NCBI RefSeq assembly: GCF_004360155.1
Contig: NZ_SAIS01000001.1
Location: 310,001-374,000, forward strand
Source of the DNA: Paraglaciecola marina
Lineage (GTDB): Bacteria; Pseudomonadota; Gammaproteobacteria; Enterobacterales; Alteromonadaceae
Reading direction: 5' to 3'
DNA length: 64,000 nt
Under the pieces are notes generated by a model. The model made no database searches. It was not told where the DNA came from and saw nothing but the letters and a program-made list of their open reading frames with translations. The translations under genes and the position numbers were made by a program. The stretch's first letter is position 1. Every line of letters begins with the position of its first letter. Positions 37,443-46,436 of this stretch are shown here, piece by piece.

Positions 37443-37519
37443 TGAAATATTATTACAAAATTATGGACTAAATAAGCATGTAAGGCAAAATATTCCCGCT
37501 AAAATGTTATTTAATTACA
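37443..37519 (-). promoter_or_regulatory. Two HexR-box-like sequences upstream of gapA
   Basis: TGTTATTTAATTACA at 37505-37519 differs by one base from the HexR consensus TGTAATTAAATTACA. TGAAATATTATTACA at 37443-37457 matches with one half-site mismatch. HexR controls gapA and other central carbon genes in several gammaproteobacteria. The boxes also lie upstream of the divergent malQ gene, so either or both transcripts could be controlled. Confidence 0.55.
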
Positions 37520-37612
37520 TTATTTGTAACATAAAAATATTTGGTATTATTTGTGTACTATTTACTAAGGGTAGCTCCTTTTTTAGACAGTCTTTATAGG
37601 AATTAAAATTTA

Positions 37613-39808
37613 ATGACGGCTTCATTGATTGAATATTTAGTTGAGTACCGAGGAATAGAGTCAAATTATAATGACGCGTGGGGTAAACCGACTACTATTG
37701 CCCGCGCTACCAAAGAAAAGTTGTTAAAAGTGATGGGGTATGATGTTGACGACTCAAACACTTTACAGCAACAAGCTGAAGATGAAGCCAATCAATCTTG
37801 GTTATCGCCATTAGGCCCAGTTCAAGTTATACGTAGCGGCAATGATTTTCATATTGCTGTTAGGTTACCTATTGAGTTGGTTGATGATGAGTATGAGGCA
37901 GTTGTTACTACTGAGCATGGCGCCACTGTCGGCTGTCGTTTTATTCCTATAGAAGGACAACTCACAAATGTTGCTCATATTGAAGAAATTGAATTTCAAG
38001 AATATGTGGTGAAATTAGAGGTTTCTTTACCACTAGGTTATCACTCTCTATCTTTGCAAGCTGACAAAGATGAATTGGCTCGTATGAGCATTATAGTGGC
38101 GCCTCAATCTTGTTATAAACCTCAGGCGATATTAGATGGTCAAAAAGTCTGGGGGCTGAGCGTTCAGTTATATTGTCTACGTAGTGAAAACAACTGGGGG
38201 ATTGGTGATTTTAGCGATTTAGCCTTTCTCCTTGAAAGTGCCGCTAAACAGGGTGCTCAATTTGTAGGCTTGAACCCAATACACGCATTATATCCTGCCC
38301 AACCTGACGTTTGCAGCCCATATGGGCCATCATCTCGCCGGTGGCTAAATTTTATCTATATTGATGTCACTAAAGTCGATGGTTTTGAGCAAAATTCAGT
38401 TCAAAACGTCGTCATTACCAATGAATTTATAGAAAAACTAGCAACCGCTCGAAACACAGATTTAGTGGATTACACAACAGTAAGCTATTTAAAGTTGACT
38501 GCTCTTAGCTGCATATTTGAATATCAAAACGCAAAGTACCTTTCAAAGAACACTAAAATGAATAAGGTGTTCAAACAGTTTGTAGCAGATGGAGGGGAGA
38601 GCTTACAAACCATAGCTACATATGACGCATTACAAGAATACCTTTCGAGCAAACAAGTGCCTTCATGGGGATGGCCGGTATTTCCTGAAGAGCTTTCTGA
38701 TTTTGATAAGCCAGCGGTAAAAGCCTTTACTAAAAAACATAAAAAACGAATTAAGTTTTTCATGTGGCTGCAATGGCAGGCTGCTATACAATTAGAGCAG
38801 GCAAATCAAGTTGCTATTAATAATAATATGAGTATCGGTTTATACCGTGACTTAGCCGTGGGAGTGAGTGAGGGGAGTGCAGAAATTTGGGGAAATAAAG
38901 ACTTATATTGTGTGAATGCAAGTGTTGGAGCTCCCCCCGATGAATTAGGGCCTTTAGGACAATCATGGGGCTTACCTCCTATGGATCCTGAAAAACTTTA
39001 TCAACAACAATATCAACCTATTATCGATTTGTTTCGGGCTAACATGCATGCCACGGGAGCACTTCGTATTGATCATGTTATGGCATTATTACGTTTATGG
39101 TGGGTTTCAAAGGGGGATAATGCTACTGAAGGCGGGTACGTGTATTACCCCGTGGATGACTTGTTAGGCATTTTAGCTTTAGAAAGTCATAGAAATCAAA
39201 GTATGGTGATAGGTGAAGATTTAGGGACAGTGCCGCCAGAAATTAGAGAAAAATTGGCTGAAAATGGCGTGTATTCATATCGTGTATTCTTTTTCGAACA
39301 AGCTAAAGATGGCGGGTTTTATTCTCCTGCACATTATCCTGAACAATCTATGGCCACGCTAACAACCCATGACATGCCCACTTTAAAGGGGTACTGGAAT
39401 TGTTACGACTTAGAGTTAGGTAAAGAGCTGAGTTTATATCCTAACTCAAGGGTATTAAATGAATTGTATAATAGTCGCCATAGGAATAAACAGGCTATTT
39501 TAGATACTTTGCATGGACATAATTCTGTTACTGAGGAAGTAGGGTATGATGTGAATTCTGTTGGTATGAGTAGAGCTTTAAATTTTGGTATGCAATTACA
39601 TATGGCTGCTGGCTCAAGTGAGTTATTAAGTTTGCAACTTGAAGATTGGTTAGAAATGGACAAACCTGTGAATATTCCAGGGACATCTGATGAATATCCT
39701 AATTGGCGACGAAAATTGACTCAAGACCTGCAATATATCTATAGTGATGACGCATTAAATAAATTAGCCCTAGATTTAACAAAAATAAGAAAAAGAGTCT
39801 CAATTTGA
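37613..39808 (+). CDS. malQ: 4-alpha-glucanotransferase (amylomaltase)
   Basis: The 731-aa GH77 enzyme transfers glucan segments between maltodextrins. The N-terminal part (about 1-170) is the extra domain seen in Escherichia coli MalQ; the catalytic barrel follows, with FVGLNPIHALYP, SPYGPSSRRWLNFIYIDV, GLYRDLAVGVSEGSAEIWG, NASVGAPPDELGPLGQSWGLPP, the nucleophile Asp in ALRIDHVMAL, VIGEDLGTVPPEIRE and THDMPTLKGYW. It heads a cluster with the branching and debranching enzymes, so it serves glycogen and maltodextrin turnover. Confidence 0.96.
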   Translation: MTASLIEYLVEYRGIESNYNDAWGKPTTIARATKEKLLKVMGYDVDDSNTLQQQAEDEANQSWLSPLGPVQVIRSGNDFHIAVRLPIELVDDEYEAVVTTEHGATVGCRFIPIEGQLTNVAHIEEIEFQEYVVKLEVSLPLGYHSLSLQADKDELARMSIIVAPQSCYKPQAILDGQKVWGLSVQLYCLRSENNWGIGDFSDLAFLLESAAKQGAQFVGLNPIHALYPAQPDVCSPYGPSSRRWLNFIYIDVTKVDGFEQNSVQNVVITNEFIEKLATARNTDLVDYTTVSYLKLTALSCIFEYQNAKYLSKNTKMNKVFKQFVADGGESLQTIATYDALQEYLSSKQVPSWGWPVFPEELSDFDKPAVKAFTKKHKKRIKFFMWLQWQAAIQLEQANQVAINNNMSIGLYRDLAVGVSEGSAEIWGNKDLYCVNASVGAPPDELGPLGQSWGLPPMDPEKLYQQQYQPIIDLFRANMHATGALRIDHVMALLRLWWVSKGDNATEGGYVYYPVDDLLGILALESHRNQSMVIGEDLGTVPPEIREKLAENGVYSYRVFFFEQAKDGGFYSPAHYPEQSMATLTTHDMPTLKGYWNCYDLELGKELSLYPNSRVLNELYNSRHRNKQAILDTLHGHNSVTEEVGYDVNSVGMSRALNFGMQLHMAAGSSELLSLQLEDWLEMDKPVNIPGTSDEYPNWRRKLTQDLQYIYSDDALNKLALDLTKIRKRVSI

Positions 39809-39865
39809 TTTAAATTTATCTGTGGTTTGACCTTAACGTTAAACCACACAACCCAAGGCGAAAAT

Positions 39866-42058
39866 ATGCAGTTAGAAACCATATTGTCTCAAGCTAAATG
39901 TACCTTTCCTTTTTCTCACCTAGGTGCCGACTTTCAAAATTCGAATTCAACCTTTTTCATCACAACATGGCAGCCTCATGCTGAAAAGATCGTTGCCATC
40001 GATTTAGGTACAGGTCAGGCTATAGGAGAACTTATACAGACCCCTGATAGTTACTTATTTACCGGAGCATTTAAGCTTGCTGAGCCCCCTAAGGCTTATG
40101 CGTTTTTGGTCAGTAACGGCGAGGCTGATTATCAGGTTATCGACCCTTACCAGTTCAAAGAGCAAGCCTTTCATGCTGTGCATTATGTCGATCATTTACC
40201 AGAAAATATATATAACCAATTAGGTGCCCAATTAATAGATTTAGATGTTGGGCTACCGACAACTATTCAAGCAACTCGATTTGCAGTGTTTGCTCCTAAT
40301 GCGTCTGCAGTATCTTTAATTGGTGATTTTAATTATTGGAATGGTTCATGCCTTCCTATGCAAAAAACTGATTTTGGTTATTGGGTGCTCGTTGTCCCTG
40401 GTATTACTGCTGGCGCTAAATATAAATATCAAATTAAGGATGCGCTTGGTAATGAACTGCCTCACAAAGCAGATCCTGTTGGCTTTATGGCTGAACAATA
40501 TCCGTCACATGCCTCAGTAGTGTTCGATCATAAAAAATACAAATGGAAAGATGAAAAATGGAAGACGCGAGCTCATAAAGATAAATATCAACAGGCTATG
40601 AGTATTTATGAATTGCACCTTGGGTCTTGGAAAAGGCCGGGCTCAGACTCTGAAAAACAGTTTTTAACTTACCGTGATTTGTCGACAGATTTAATCCCTT
40701 ACATTAAGGATATGGGATATACCCATATAGAGCTTTTACCTGTATCTGAGTTTCCATTTGATGGCTCTTGGGGGTATCAACCAGTAGGGTTGTTTTCTCC
40801 AACCAGTCGTTTTGGTGGGCCTGATGATTTCAAGTATTTTGTCGATCAATGTCACCAAAATGGAATTGGGGTAATTATCGATTGGGTTCCTGCGCATTTC
40901 CCTGAAGACGGTCATGGCCTTGCACGTTTTGATGGCACTCACGTTTATGAATATGAGGACCCTCGCAAAGGTTGGCACCCAGATTGGAACTCATGTATTT
41001 ATGATTTTGGAAAAGAAACAGTACGACAATTCTTAGTGGCCAATGCTTTGTTTTGGATGGATAAATATCATATTGATGGCCTAAGGGTCGATGCTGTAGC
41101 GTCCATGTTGTACTTAGATTATTCTCGAGAGGATGGTGAATGGATACCCAATATTGATGGGGGTAACCATAATTATGAGGCAATAAGCTTATTACAGTGG
41201 ATGAATAAAGCGGTATACGAAAAGTTTCCAGAGGGCATGACAATAGCAGAGGAGTCTACGTCTTTTCCAAAAGTATCTAGACCTGTTTTTGAAGGTGGCT
41301 TAGGGTTTGGTTTTAAATGGAATATGGGGTGGATGAATGATTCTTTGCACTATATTTCTAAGGATCCTGCCTACAGGCGCTATCACCATAATGAAATTAC
41401 TTTTAGTATGGTATATGCCTTTGATGAGAGTTTTATTTTGCCTATTTCCCATGATGAAGTTGTACATGGAAAAGGCTCGTTACTTCGGAAAATGCCCGGA
41501 GATGAATGGCAACAAGCAGCCAATTTACGTGCTTACGCAGGTTTTATGTATGCCCACCCGGGTAAAAAATTAAACTTTATGGGGAATGAAATAGGCCAGG
41601 CTGAAGAGTGGAACCATGACAGTTCAGTTAATTGGCATTTACTCGAGTTTGATAAGCACAAAGGGATCCAATCTTTATATCGTGATTTAAATAAACTATA
41701 TGCTGAATATCCAGCACTGCATGAATTGGATCATAGCCATAAAGGGTTTGAGTGGATTGAACATGGTAATGCAGGCCAAAGTGTTCTTTCTGTGTTAAGA
41801 AAGTCTAATGACGCTAAACAGAAAATTTATTTTATCGTTAATTTCACACCGGTACCCTATGAAAAGTTTAGGCTAGGGGTTCAAGATAAAGGTGAATACC
41901 AGCTACTTCTAAATTCAGATGACAACAAATACTGGGGTAGCGGGTATAAAGTTAAAGAAAAATATATAAGTGATCTTGAAGCTTGGAACGGCCAACCTTA
42001 CTCTATTTCTTTAAGCCTACCTCCATTGGCTAGTCTATATATCTTATTTAAAGGTTAA
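39866..42058 (+). CDS. glgB: 1,4-alpha-glucan branching enzyme
   Basis: This GH13 enzyme introduces alpha-1,6 branches into glycogen. The 730-aa protein has an N-terminal carbohydrate-binding region (1-115), a CBM48 (about 120-215; TRFAVFAPNASAVSLIGDFNYWNG), the catalytic barrel (YELHLGSWKR, GYTHIELLPVSEFPFDGSWGYQP, nucleophile Asp in GLRVDAVASMLYLDYSR, acid Glu in IAEESTSFP, LPISHDEVVHGKGSL) and a C-terminal beta domain. The start is the ATG at 39866 with AAGG seven bases before it; an earlier in-frame start at 39827 lies in the short malQ-glgB spacer. It is followed by glgX after three bases. Confidence 0.96.
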   Translation: MQLETILSQAKCTFPFSHLGADFQNSNSTFFITTWQPHAEKIVAIDLGTGQAIGELIQTPDSYLFTGAFKLAEPPKAYAFLVSNGEADYQVIDPYQFKEQAFHAVHYVDHLPENIYNQLGAQLIDLDVGLPTTIQATRFAVFAPNASAVSLIGDFNYWNGSCLPMQKTDFGYWVLVVPGITAGAKYKYQIKDALGNELPHKADPVGFMAEQYPSHASVVFDHKKYKWKDEKWKTRAHKDKYQQAMSIYELHLGSWKRPGSDSEKQFLTYRDLSTDLIPYIKDMGYTHIELLPVSEFPFDGSWGYQPVGLFSPTSRFGGPDDFKYFVDQCHQNGIGVIIDWVPAHFPEDGHGLARFDGTHVYEYEDPRKGWHPDWNSCIYDFGKETVRQFLVANALFWMDKYHIDGLRVDAVASMLYLDYSREDGEWIPNIDGGNHNYEAISLLQWMNKAVYEKFPEGMTIAEESTSFPKVSRPVFEGGLGFGFKWNMGWMNDSLHYISKDPAYRRYHHNEITFSMVYAFDESFILPISHDEVVHGKGSLLRKMPGDEWQQAANLRAYAGFMYAHPGKKLNFMGNEIGQAEEWNHDSSVNWHLLEFDKHKGIQSLYRDLNKLYAEYPALHELDHSHKGFEWIEHGNAGQSVLSVLRKSNDAKQKIYFIVNFTPVPYEKFRLGVQDKGEYQLLLNSDDNKYWGSGYKVKEKYISDLEAWNGQPYSISLSLPPLASLYILFKG

Positions 42059-42061
42059 ATC

Positions 42062-44134
42062 ATGTCTAACTATCAGATTTTGGCTGGTGCTCCTCATCCA
42101 TTAGGCGCGACATCAAGTGGCTCAGGATGTAACTTTGCTGTGCATTGCCCAAACGCTGATGCTGTGGAGCTGTGTTTATTTGACAGTATGACTGAAAAGC
42201 AAGTTGCTGTTATTACTCTACCCGTTAAAACGGGTAAAATTTGGCACGGTTTTATTGATGGTTTACAAGCAGGGCAACTTTATGGATACCGTTTACAAGG
42301 TAATAACAATGCAAGTGTTGGTTTAGTCTTCGATAGTCAGAAATTATTAATTGATCCCTACGCTAAAGTACTAAATAAAGCACTAGTTTGGGATGCTAAA
42401 AAGTACCAAGGAGACAGTCAAGAAATGGTCTCTAAGGCTGTAGTTACTGAAGCGTCCAGTAATCTAGGTGCGCCCAGCAAGCCAAATACCCCTCTTGAGC
42501 AAACTATATTATACGAAGCTCACGTCAAAGGTTTAACACAGCTTCATCCAGACGTGCCGGATGAATATAAAGGTAAGTTTTTAGGCGTTTCTCAGCCAGC
42601 TATTATTGAACATTTAAAATCTTTAGGGGTAACTGCTGTTCAGTTGATGCCGGTTTTTGCGTTTATGCCAGAGCCTTTTATTACCAACAAAGGTTTGACA
42701 AATTATTGGGGATATAACCCAGTTAATTACTTTTGTCCTGATCCTAGATACGTTATTAACGATGCTATTGGCGAGTTTAAAACCATGGTTCATACTCTGC
42801 ACCAAGCAGGAATTGAAGTGATACTTGACGTGGTGTTCAATCATACTGCTGAAGGTGGGATTGAAGGGCCTACCTTATCGTTTAAAGGGTTTGATAATAT
42901 TTCATGCTACCTATTTGAGCGTAATGATTATGGCGCCATTGATTATCAAAAATATGTTAATAACTCTGGTTGTGGCAATAGCGTCAATACTGCATTTCCG
43001 TATGTTTTAAAAATGGTAATGGACTCTTTACGTTATTGGTTTTCTGACATGGGAGTGGATGGTTTTCGGTTTGATTTAGCGGCAAGCTTGGGGCGTGACC
43101 CTTATGAATTTTCAAGTTTAGCTGGATTTTTTAGAACTATAAGACAAGACCCTACTCTGATTGGATGTAAGTTAATTGCTGAACCATGGGATATTGGTTA
43201 TGGGGGTTACAGATTAGGTCAATTTCCTTCTAATTGGCTAGAGTGTAATGATAAATATCGAGATACAGTAAGAGCATTTTGGAGAGGAGACAAAGGTCAC
43301 ACAAGCGATTTTGCTACCAGGTTGTTTGGATCCAGAGATGTCTTCCCAAAAGAAAATCGCTCAATATCAACATCGGTTAATAATATTACCTATCATGACG
43401 GTTTTACATTGCAAGACTTAGTCAGTTATGCAGAAAGGCATAATGAAGCTAATTTAGAGCAAAACCGGGATGGCCATGGTCATAATTTATCTGCTAACTA
43501 TGGTGTTGAAGGCCCTACATCAAACAGTAAAGTCATGCAATTAAGAGAGCGCCAAAAACGTAACTTATTTGCAACTTTAATGCTGTCACAAGGCACTCCC
43601 CATGTGTTGGGTGGTGACGAATTGAGTCGCACACAAAATGGTAACAATAATGCTTATTGTCAAGATAATGAAATTAATTGGATACATTGGGATATTGATA
43701 CAACTCAACAAAAGTTCTTAAGATTTTGTCAAGCCGTTATTGCTTTACGCAAAAGTAGTTCAATTCTTAGTAACCTTAACTTTAAAGATGACCATTACTC
43801 CACTGGTTGCAATGTAGAAGAGATCCATTGGTATCGCCCAGATGGAGAAAGAAAATTAGATGGGGATTGGCAAGATTATAACAATCAAGCATTTGCCGTT
43901 GAGCTTAAAGGACCTGATAATGAGTATCATGAACATTGGTTATTAGTTTTTAATACCAGTGAGCATGATGTTCGCTTCCATTTGCCTGAGCTGAATAAAG
44001 AGGCGGCGTGGAAGATAATGCTTGATACTCGTTATGATGATTGGGATAAGCAACCTGATGTTCACATCAAGCATTTGTACCTACAGGGAGCACAAAGTAT
44101 TTCTGTATTCAAATGTTCCAATTCAACTAACTAA
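42062..44134 (+). CDS. glgX: Glycogen debranching enzyme
   Basis: The 690-aa GH13 protein hydrolyses alpha-1,6 links of limit dextrins. A CBM48-like domain (about 8-150; HPLGATSSGSGCNFAVHCPNADAVELCLFD) precedes the catalytic barrel with YEAHVKGLTQLHPDVP, YWGYNPVNYFCPDPRY, DVVFNHTAEG, nucleophile Asp in GFRFDLAASLGR, LIAEPWDIGYGGYRLGQFP, YHDGFTLQDLVSY and NNNAYCQDNEINWI. All are hallmarks of the isoamylase/GlgX group. It is co-transcribed with glgB. No glgC, glgA or glgP is within reach here. Confidence 0.95.
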   Translation: MSNYQILAGAPHPLGATSSGSGCNFAVHCPNADAVELCLFDSMTEKQVAVITLPVKTGKIWHGFIDGLQAGQLYGYRLQGNNNASVGLVFDSQKLLIDPYAKVLNKALVWDAKKYQGDSQEMVSKAVVTEASSNLGAPSKPNTPLEQTILYEAHVKGLTQLHPDVPDEYKGKFLGVSQPAIIEHLKSLGVTAVQLMPVFAFMPEPFITNKGLTNYWGYNPVNYFCPDPRYVINDAIGEFKTMVHTLHQAGIEVILDVVFNHTAEGGIEGPTLSFKGFDNISCYLFERNDYGAIDYQKYVNNSGCGNSVNTAFPYVLKMVMDSLRYWFSDMGVDGFRFDLAASLGRDPYEFSSLAGFFRTIRQDPTLIGCKLIAEPWDIGYGGYRLGQFPSNWLECNDKYRDTVRAFWRGDKGHTSDFATRLFGSRDVFPKENRSISTSVNNITYHDGFTLQDLVSYAERHNEANLEQNRDGHGHNLSANYGVEGPTSNSKVMQLRERQKRNLFATLMLSQGTPHVLGGDELSRTQNGNNNAYCQDNEINWIHWDIDTTQQKFLRFCQAVIALRKSSSILSNLNFKDDHYSTGCNVEEIHWYRPDGERKLDGDWQDYNNQAFAVELKGPDNEYHEHWLLVFNTSEHDVRFHLPELNKEAAWKIMLDTRYDDWDKQPDVHIKHLYLQGAQSISVFKCSNSTN

Positions 44135-44171
44135 TAAACAGTTTTATATTAAAGATTTAGAAGGATTAACA

Positions 44172-44570
44172 ATGAAGCTTACCGATGCTCAATGGCAACA
44201 AAAGTTGTCAAATGAAGAGTTTAGAGTGTGCAGACAGAAAGGGACTGAGCGTCCATTTACCGGTGAATTATTAGATTTAAAAGCGAGTGGTGATTTTTTT
44301 TGTACATGTTGTGGGCAAAGGCTATTCCACTCAAGTGATAAGTTTGATTCTGGTTGTGGCTGGCCGTCATTTTCGTCACAAAGCTCAGATGGTAATGTCA
44401 ACTATTTACCCGATAACTCTTTGGGAATGAAAAGAATAGAAATTCTATGTAAACATTGTGATGCACATTTAGGGCATGTATTTGAAGATGGGCCTGCCCC
44501 AACAGGTAAGCGCTATTGTGTTAACTCGGTATCTTTGAAGTTTTCTGAAAAGACTAATGGCAAAGTTTAA
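44172..44570 (+). CDS. msrB: Peptide-methionine (R)-S-oxide reductase
   Basis: This repair enzyme reduces methionine-R-sulfoxide in proteins. The 132-aa sequence has the two CxxC zinc pairs (CTCCGQ and CKHCDAH), GCGWPSF, and the catalytic Cys in RYCVNSVSL. The start is the ATG at 44172 with AGAAGGA before it; the frame extending back to 44022 lies inside glgX and is not used. It follows glgX by 37 bases and could share its transcript. Confidence 0.95.
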   Translation: MKLTDAQWQQKLSNEEFRVCRQKGTERPFTGELLDLKASGDFFCTCCGQRLFHSSDKFDSGCGWPSFSSQSSDGNVNYLPDNSLGMKRIEILCKHCDAHLGHVFEDGPAPTGKRYCVNSVSLKFSEKTNGKV

Positions 44571-44880
44571 TTAAAATTTTCTTGTCTAAGTTACTTTTCT
44601 AAGATTTTAGTCTTAAATTTAAATTATTTTAATGAAAGTTAATTTCATGTTTTTATAGTGTAAAAAGTGTTTTTACACATTTAATTCAACATTTTCATAG
44701 TTTTTTGTTTTAGTTTGTTAATTAGAGCTTTTTACCCTAAAAAATGGTGAAAACTTACCTAAAAATTGATGCTTTTCGTCGTTTTTATGACTAAGTCGTA
44801 ATTTTTCAACAATTTGGTTGTGGGCCATTCCTTCTTTAGAATGCGCCAGAATCTTTTTAAACCATATTGGGATGAGCATT
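44571..44880. promoter_or_regulatory. AT-rich intergenic region with a 21-bp palindrome
   Basis: No gene is supported. GTGTAAAAA (44658-44666) and TTTTTACAC (44670-44678) form a perfect palindrome around GTG. It could be an operator for the following GAPDH gene or a terminator of msrB without a strong T run. The rest is AT-rich without a clear signal. Confidence 0.35.
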
Positions 44881-46338
44881 ATGAATCAGCAATTAGAGCA
44901 GGAATTAATTGGCAGTTGGCAAGAAAGACAAGAGTATGCTGAGCAAATGCAACCTATCTTGGGTAAGTTGTATCGAAATAGGGCGATTGAAATTTTTGTT
45001 TATGGGCGGCCTTTGTTGGGCGCCAGTGCGATAGATGTTATCAAAGCCCATCGCTCCGTTAGATTAAAGGAAAAAAATAAGCTTAGGTTGCGAGAAAGCT
45101 GGCCGCTATTAGAAGCTCTAAACAAAATGCCACTGGCGCCAGCAAAAATAGACATTGGTAAGTTGGCTTATGCTTATCAATATAATCCTGCTTTTAAAGA
45201 CGTCACAATTAATGCTTACTTGAATGAACAGCTAAAAACCATTATCAATTTGAAAGATGAGCAACCAGCCCAAGATGTAGTGCTTTATGGTTTTGGTCGC
45301 ATTGGTAGGCTTTTAGCTCGGTTATTAATCGAAAGGCAAGGTACCAATAACAAATTACGCTTGAAAGCCATAGTTGTAAGAGGGGGCCGTGAAGGTGACC
45401 TTGAGAAACGAGCCAGTTTATTAAGGCGAGATTCTGTTCACGGTCCATTCAATGGCAGTATTACCATTGATAAAGATAAAAATGCGATTAAAGCCAACGG
45501 ATCATATATTCAAGTAATATACGCCAATAGCCCTGAAGAAGTCGACTATACACAGTATGGTATTAAAGACGCGATAGTGGTTGATAATACTGGTATGTGG
45601 CGAGACGAAGAGGGGTTAGGACAGCATTTGAAGTCAAAAGGAGCTAAAAAAGTTCTGTTAACAGCACCCGGTAAAGGTGACATCAAAAACATTGTTTATG
45701 GTGTCAATGACGCTGATATTTCGGAAGATGATGTAATACTATCTGCCGCAAGCTGCACTACTAACGCTATTACGCCAGTGCTCAAGGCGTTAGATGAGGA
45801 GTATGGCATTGATAGTGGTCATGTTGAGACTGTACATTCGTTTACCAACGATCAAAACCTGATTGATAATTTCCACAAAGGAGATAGGCGTGGTCGTAGT
45901 GCACCATTAAATATGGTGATTACGGAGACAGGAGCCGCGAAAGCAGTAGCCAAGGCTTATCCGATTCTTGCAGGTAAATTAACGGGAAGTGCAATTAGGG
46001 TGCCTACTCCAAACGTTTCCTTAGCGATACTCAATTTACACATGCGCACAGAGACTTCCAAAGAGATACTCAATGATTATATGCGGGATATATCATTGTT
46101 TTCTCCTTTACAACACCAAATTGATTTTACTGCCTCTAAGGAAATTGTATCAACAGATTTGGTAGGAACTCGTGCTCCTTCGGTTGTTGATTCTCAGGCT
46201 ACTATTGTGGCAGGAAATAGAGCGACCCTATATGTTTGGTATGACAATGAGTTTGGTTATAGCTGTCAAGTTATGCAGGTTGTACAACATATGGCCAATT
46301 TGTTTTATCCTACTCTACCTCTTTCGCTGCCAAGTTAG
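44881..46338 (+). CDS. Long-form glyceraldehyde-3-phosphate dehydrogenase
   Basis: The 485-aa protein has an N-terminal helical extension of about 125 residues (QELIGSWQERQEYAEQMQPILGKLYRN) before a GAPDH core: Rossmann start VVLYGFGRIGRLLARLL, catalytic Cys in SAASCTTNAITP, TETGAAKAVAKAYPIL, and AIRVPTPNVSLAILNL. It belongs to the roughly 480-aa GAPDH group found in Alteromonadales, Vibrio and Pseudomonas next to the ordinary GapA. Its physiological direction (perhaps gluconeogenic) is inference. I chose the ATG at 44881, which has GGGATGAG upstream; an ATG at 44872 is an alternative. Confidence 0.88.
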   Translation: MNQQLEQELIGSWQERQEYAEQMQPILGKLYRNRAIEIFVYGRPLLGASAIDVIKAHRSVRLKEKNKLRLRESWPLLEALNKMPLAPAKIDIGKLAYAYQYNPAFKDVTINAYLNEQLKTIINLKDEQPAQDVVLYGFGRIGRLLARLLIERQGTNNKLRLKAIVVRGGREGDLEKRASLLRRDSVHGPFNGSITIDKDKNAIKANGSYIQVIYANSPEEVDYTQYGIKDAIVVDNTGMWRDEEGLGQHLKSKGAKKVLLTAPGKGDIKNIVYGVNDADISEDDVILSAASCTTNAITPVLKALDEEYGIDSGHVETVHSFTNDQNLIDNFHKGDRRGRSAPLNMVITETGAAKAVAKAYPILAGKLTGSAIRVPTPNVSLAILNLHMRTETSKEILNDYMRDISLFSPLQHQIDFTASKEIVSTDLVGTRAPSVVDSQATIVAGNRATLYVWYDNEFGYSCQVMQVVQHMANLFYPTLPLSLPS

Positions 46339-46362
46339 TTAATACGTGCTGTTTTTATCTTG

Positions 46363-46389
46363 ATTAAAGGACTCTAGTAGTCCTTTTTT
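46363..46389 (+). terminator. Rho-independent terminator of the long-form GAPDH gene
   Basis: AAAGGACT (46366-46373), loop CTAGT, AGTCCTTT (46379-46386), then more T residues. Confidence 0.88.
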
Positions 46390-46436
46390 TATGACTGTGA
46401 TAAATTACTTTGGTCAAAAGTTCATGGGAATAAAAA

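Noticed and set aside
44022-44171. N-terminal extension of msrB back to 44022
   Set aside because: It lies inside glgX in another frame, and the ATG at 44172 has a strong ribosome-binding site and the family's normal N-terminus.
44658-44678. HexR or TyrR box before the long-form GAPDH gene
   Set aside because: The half-sites TGTAA and TTACA are farther apart than in HexR boxes, and the TyrR spacing (six bases) is off by one. It is kept only as an unassigned palindrome.
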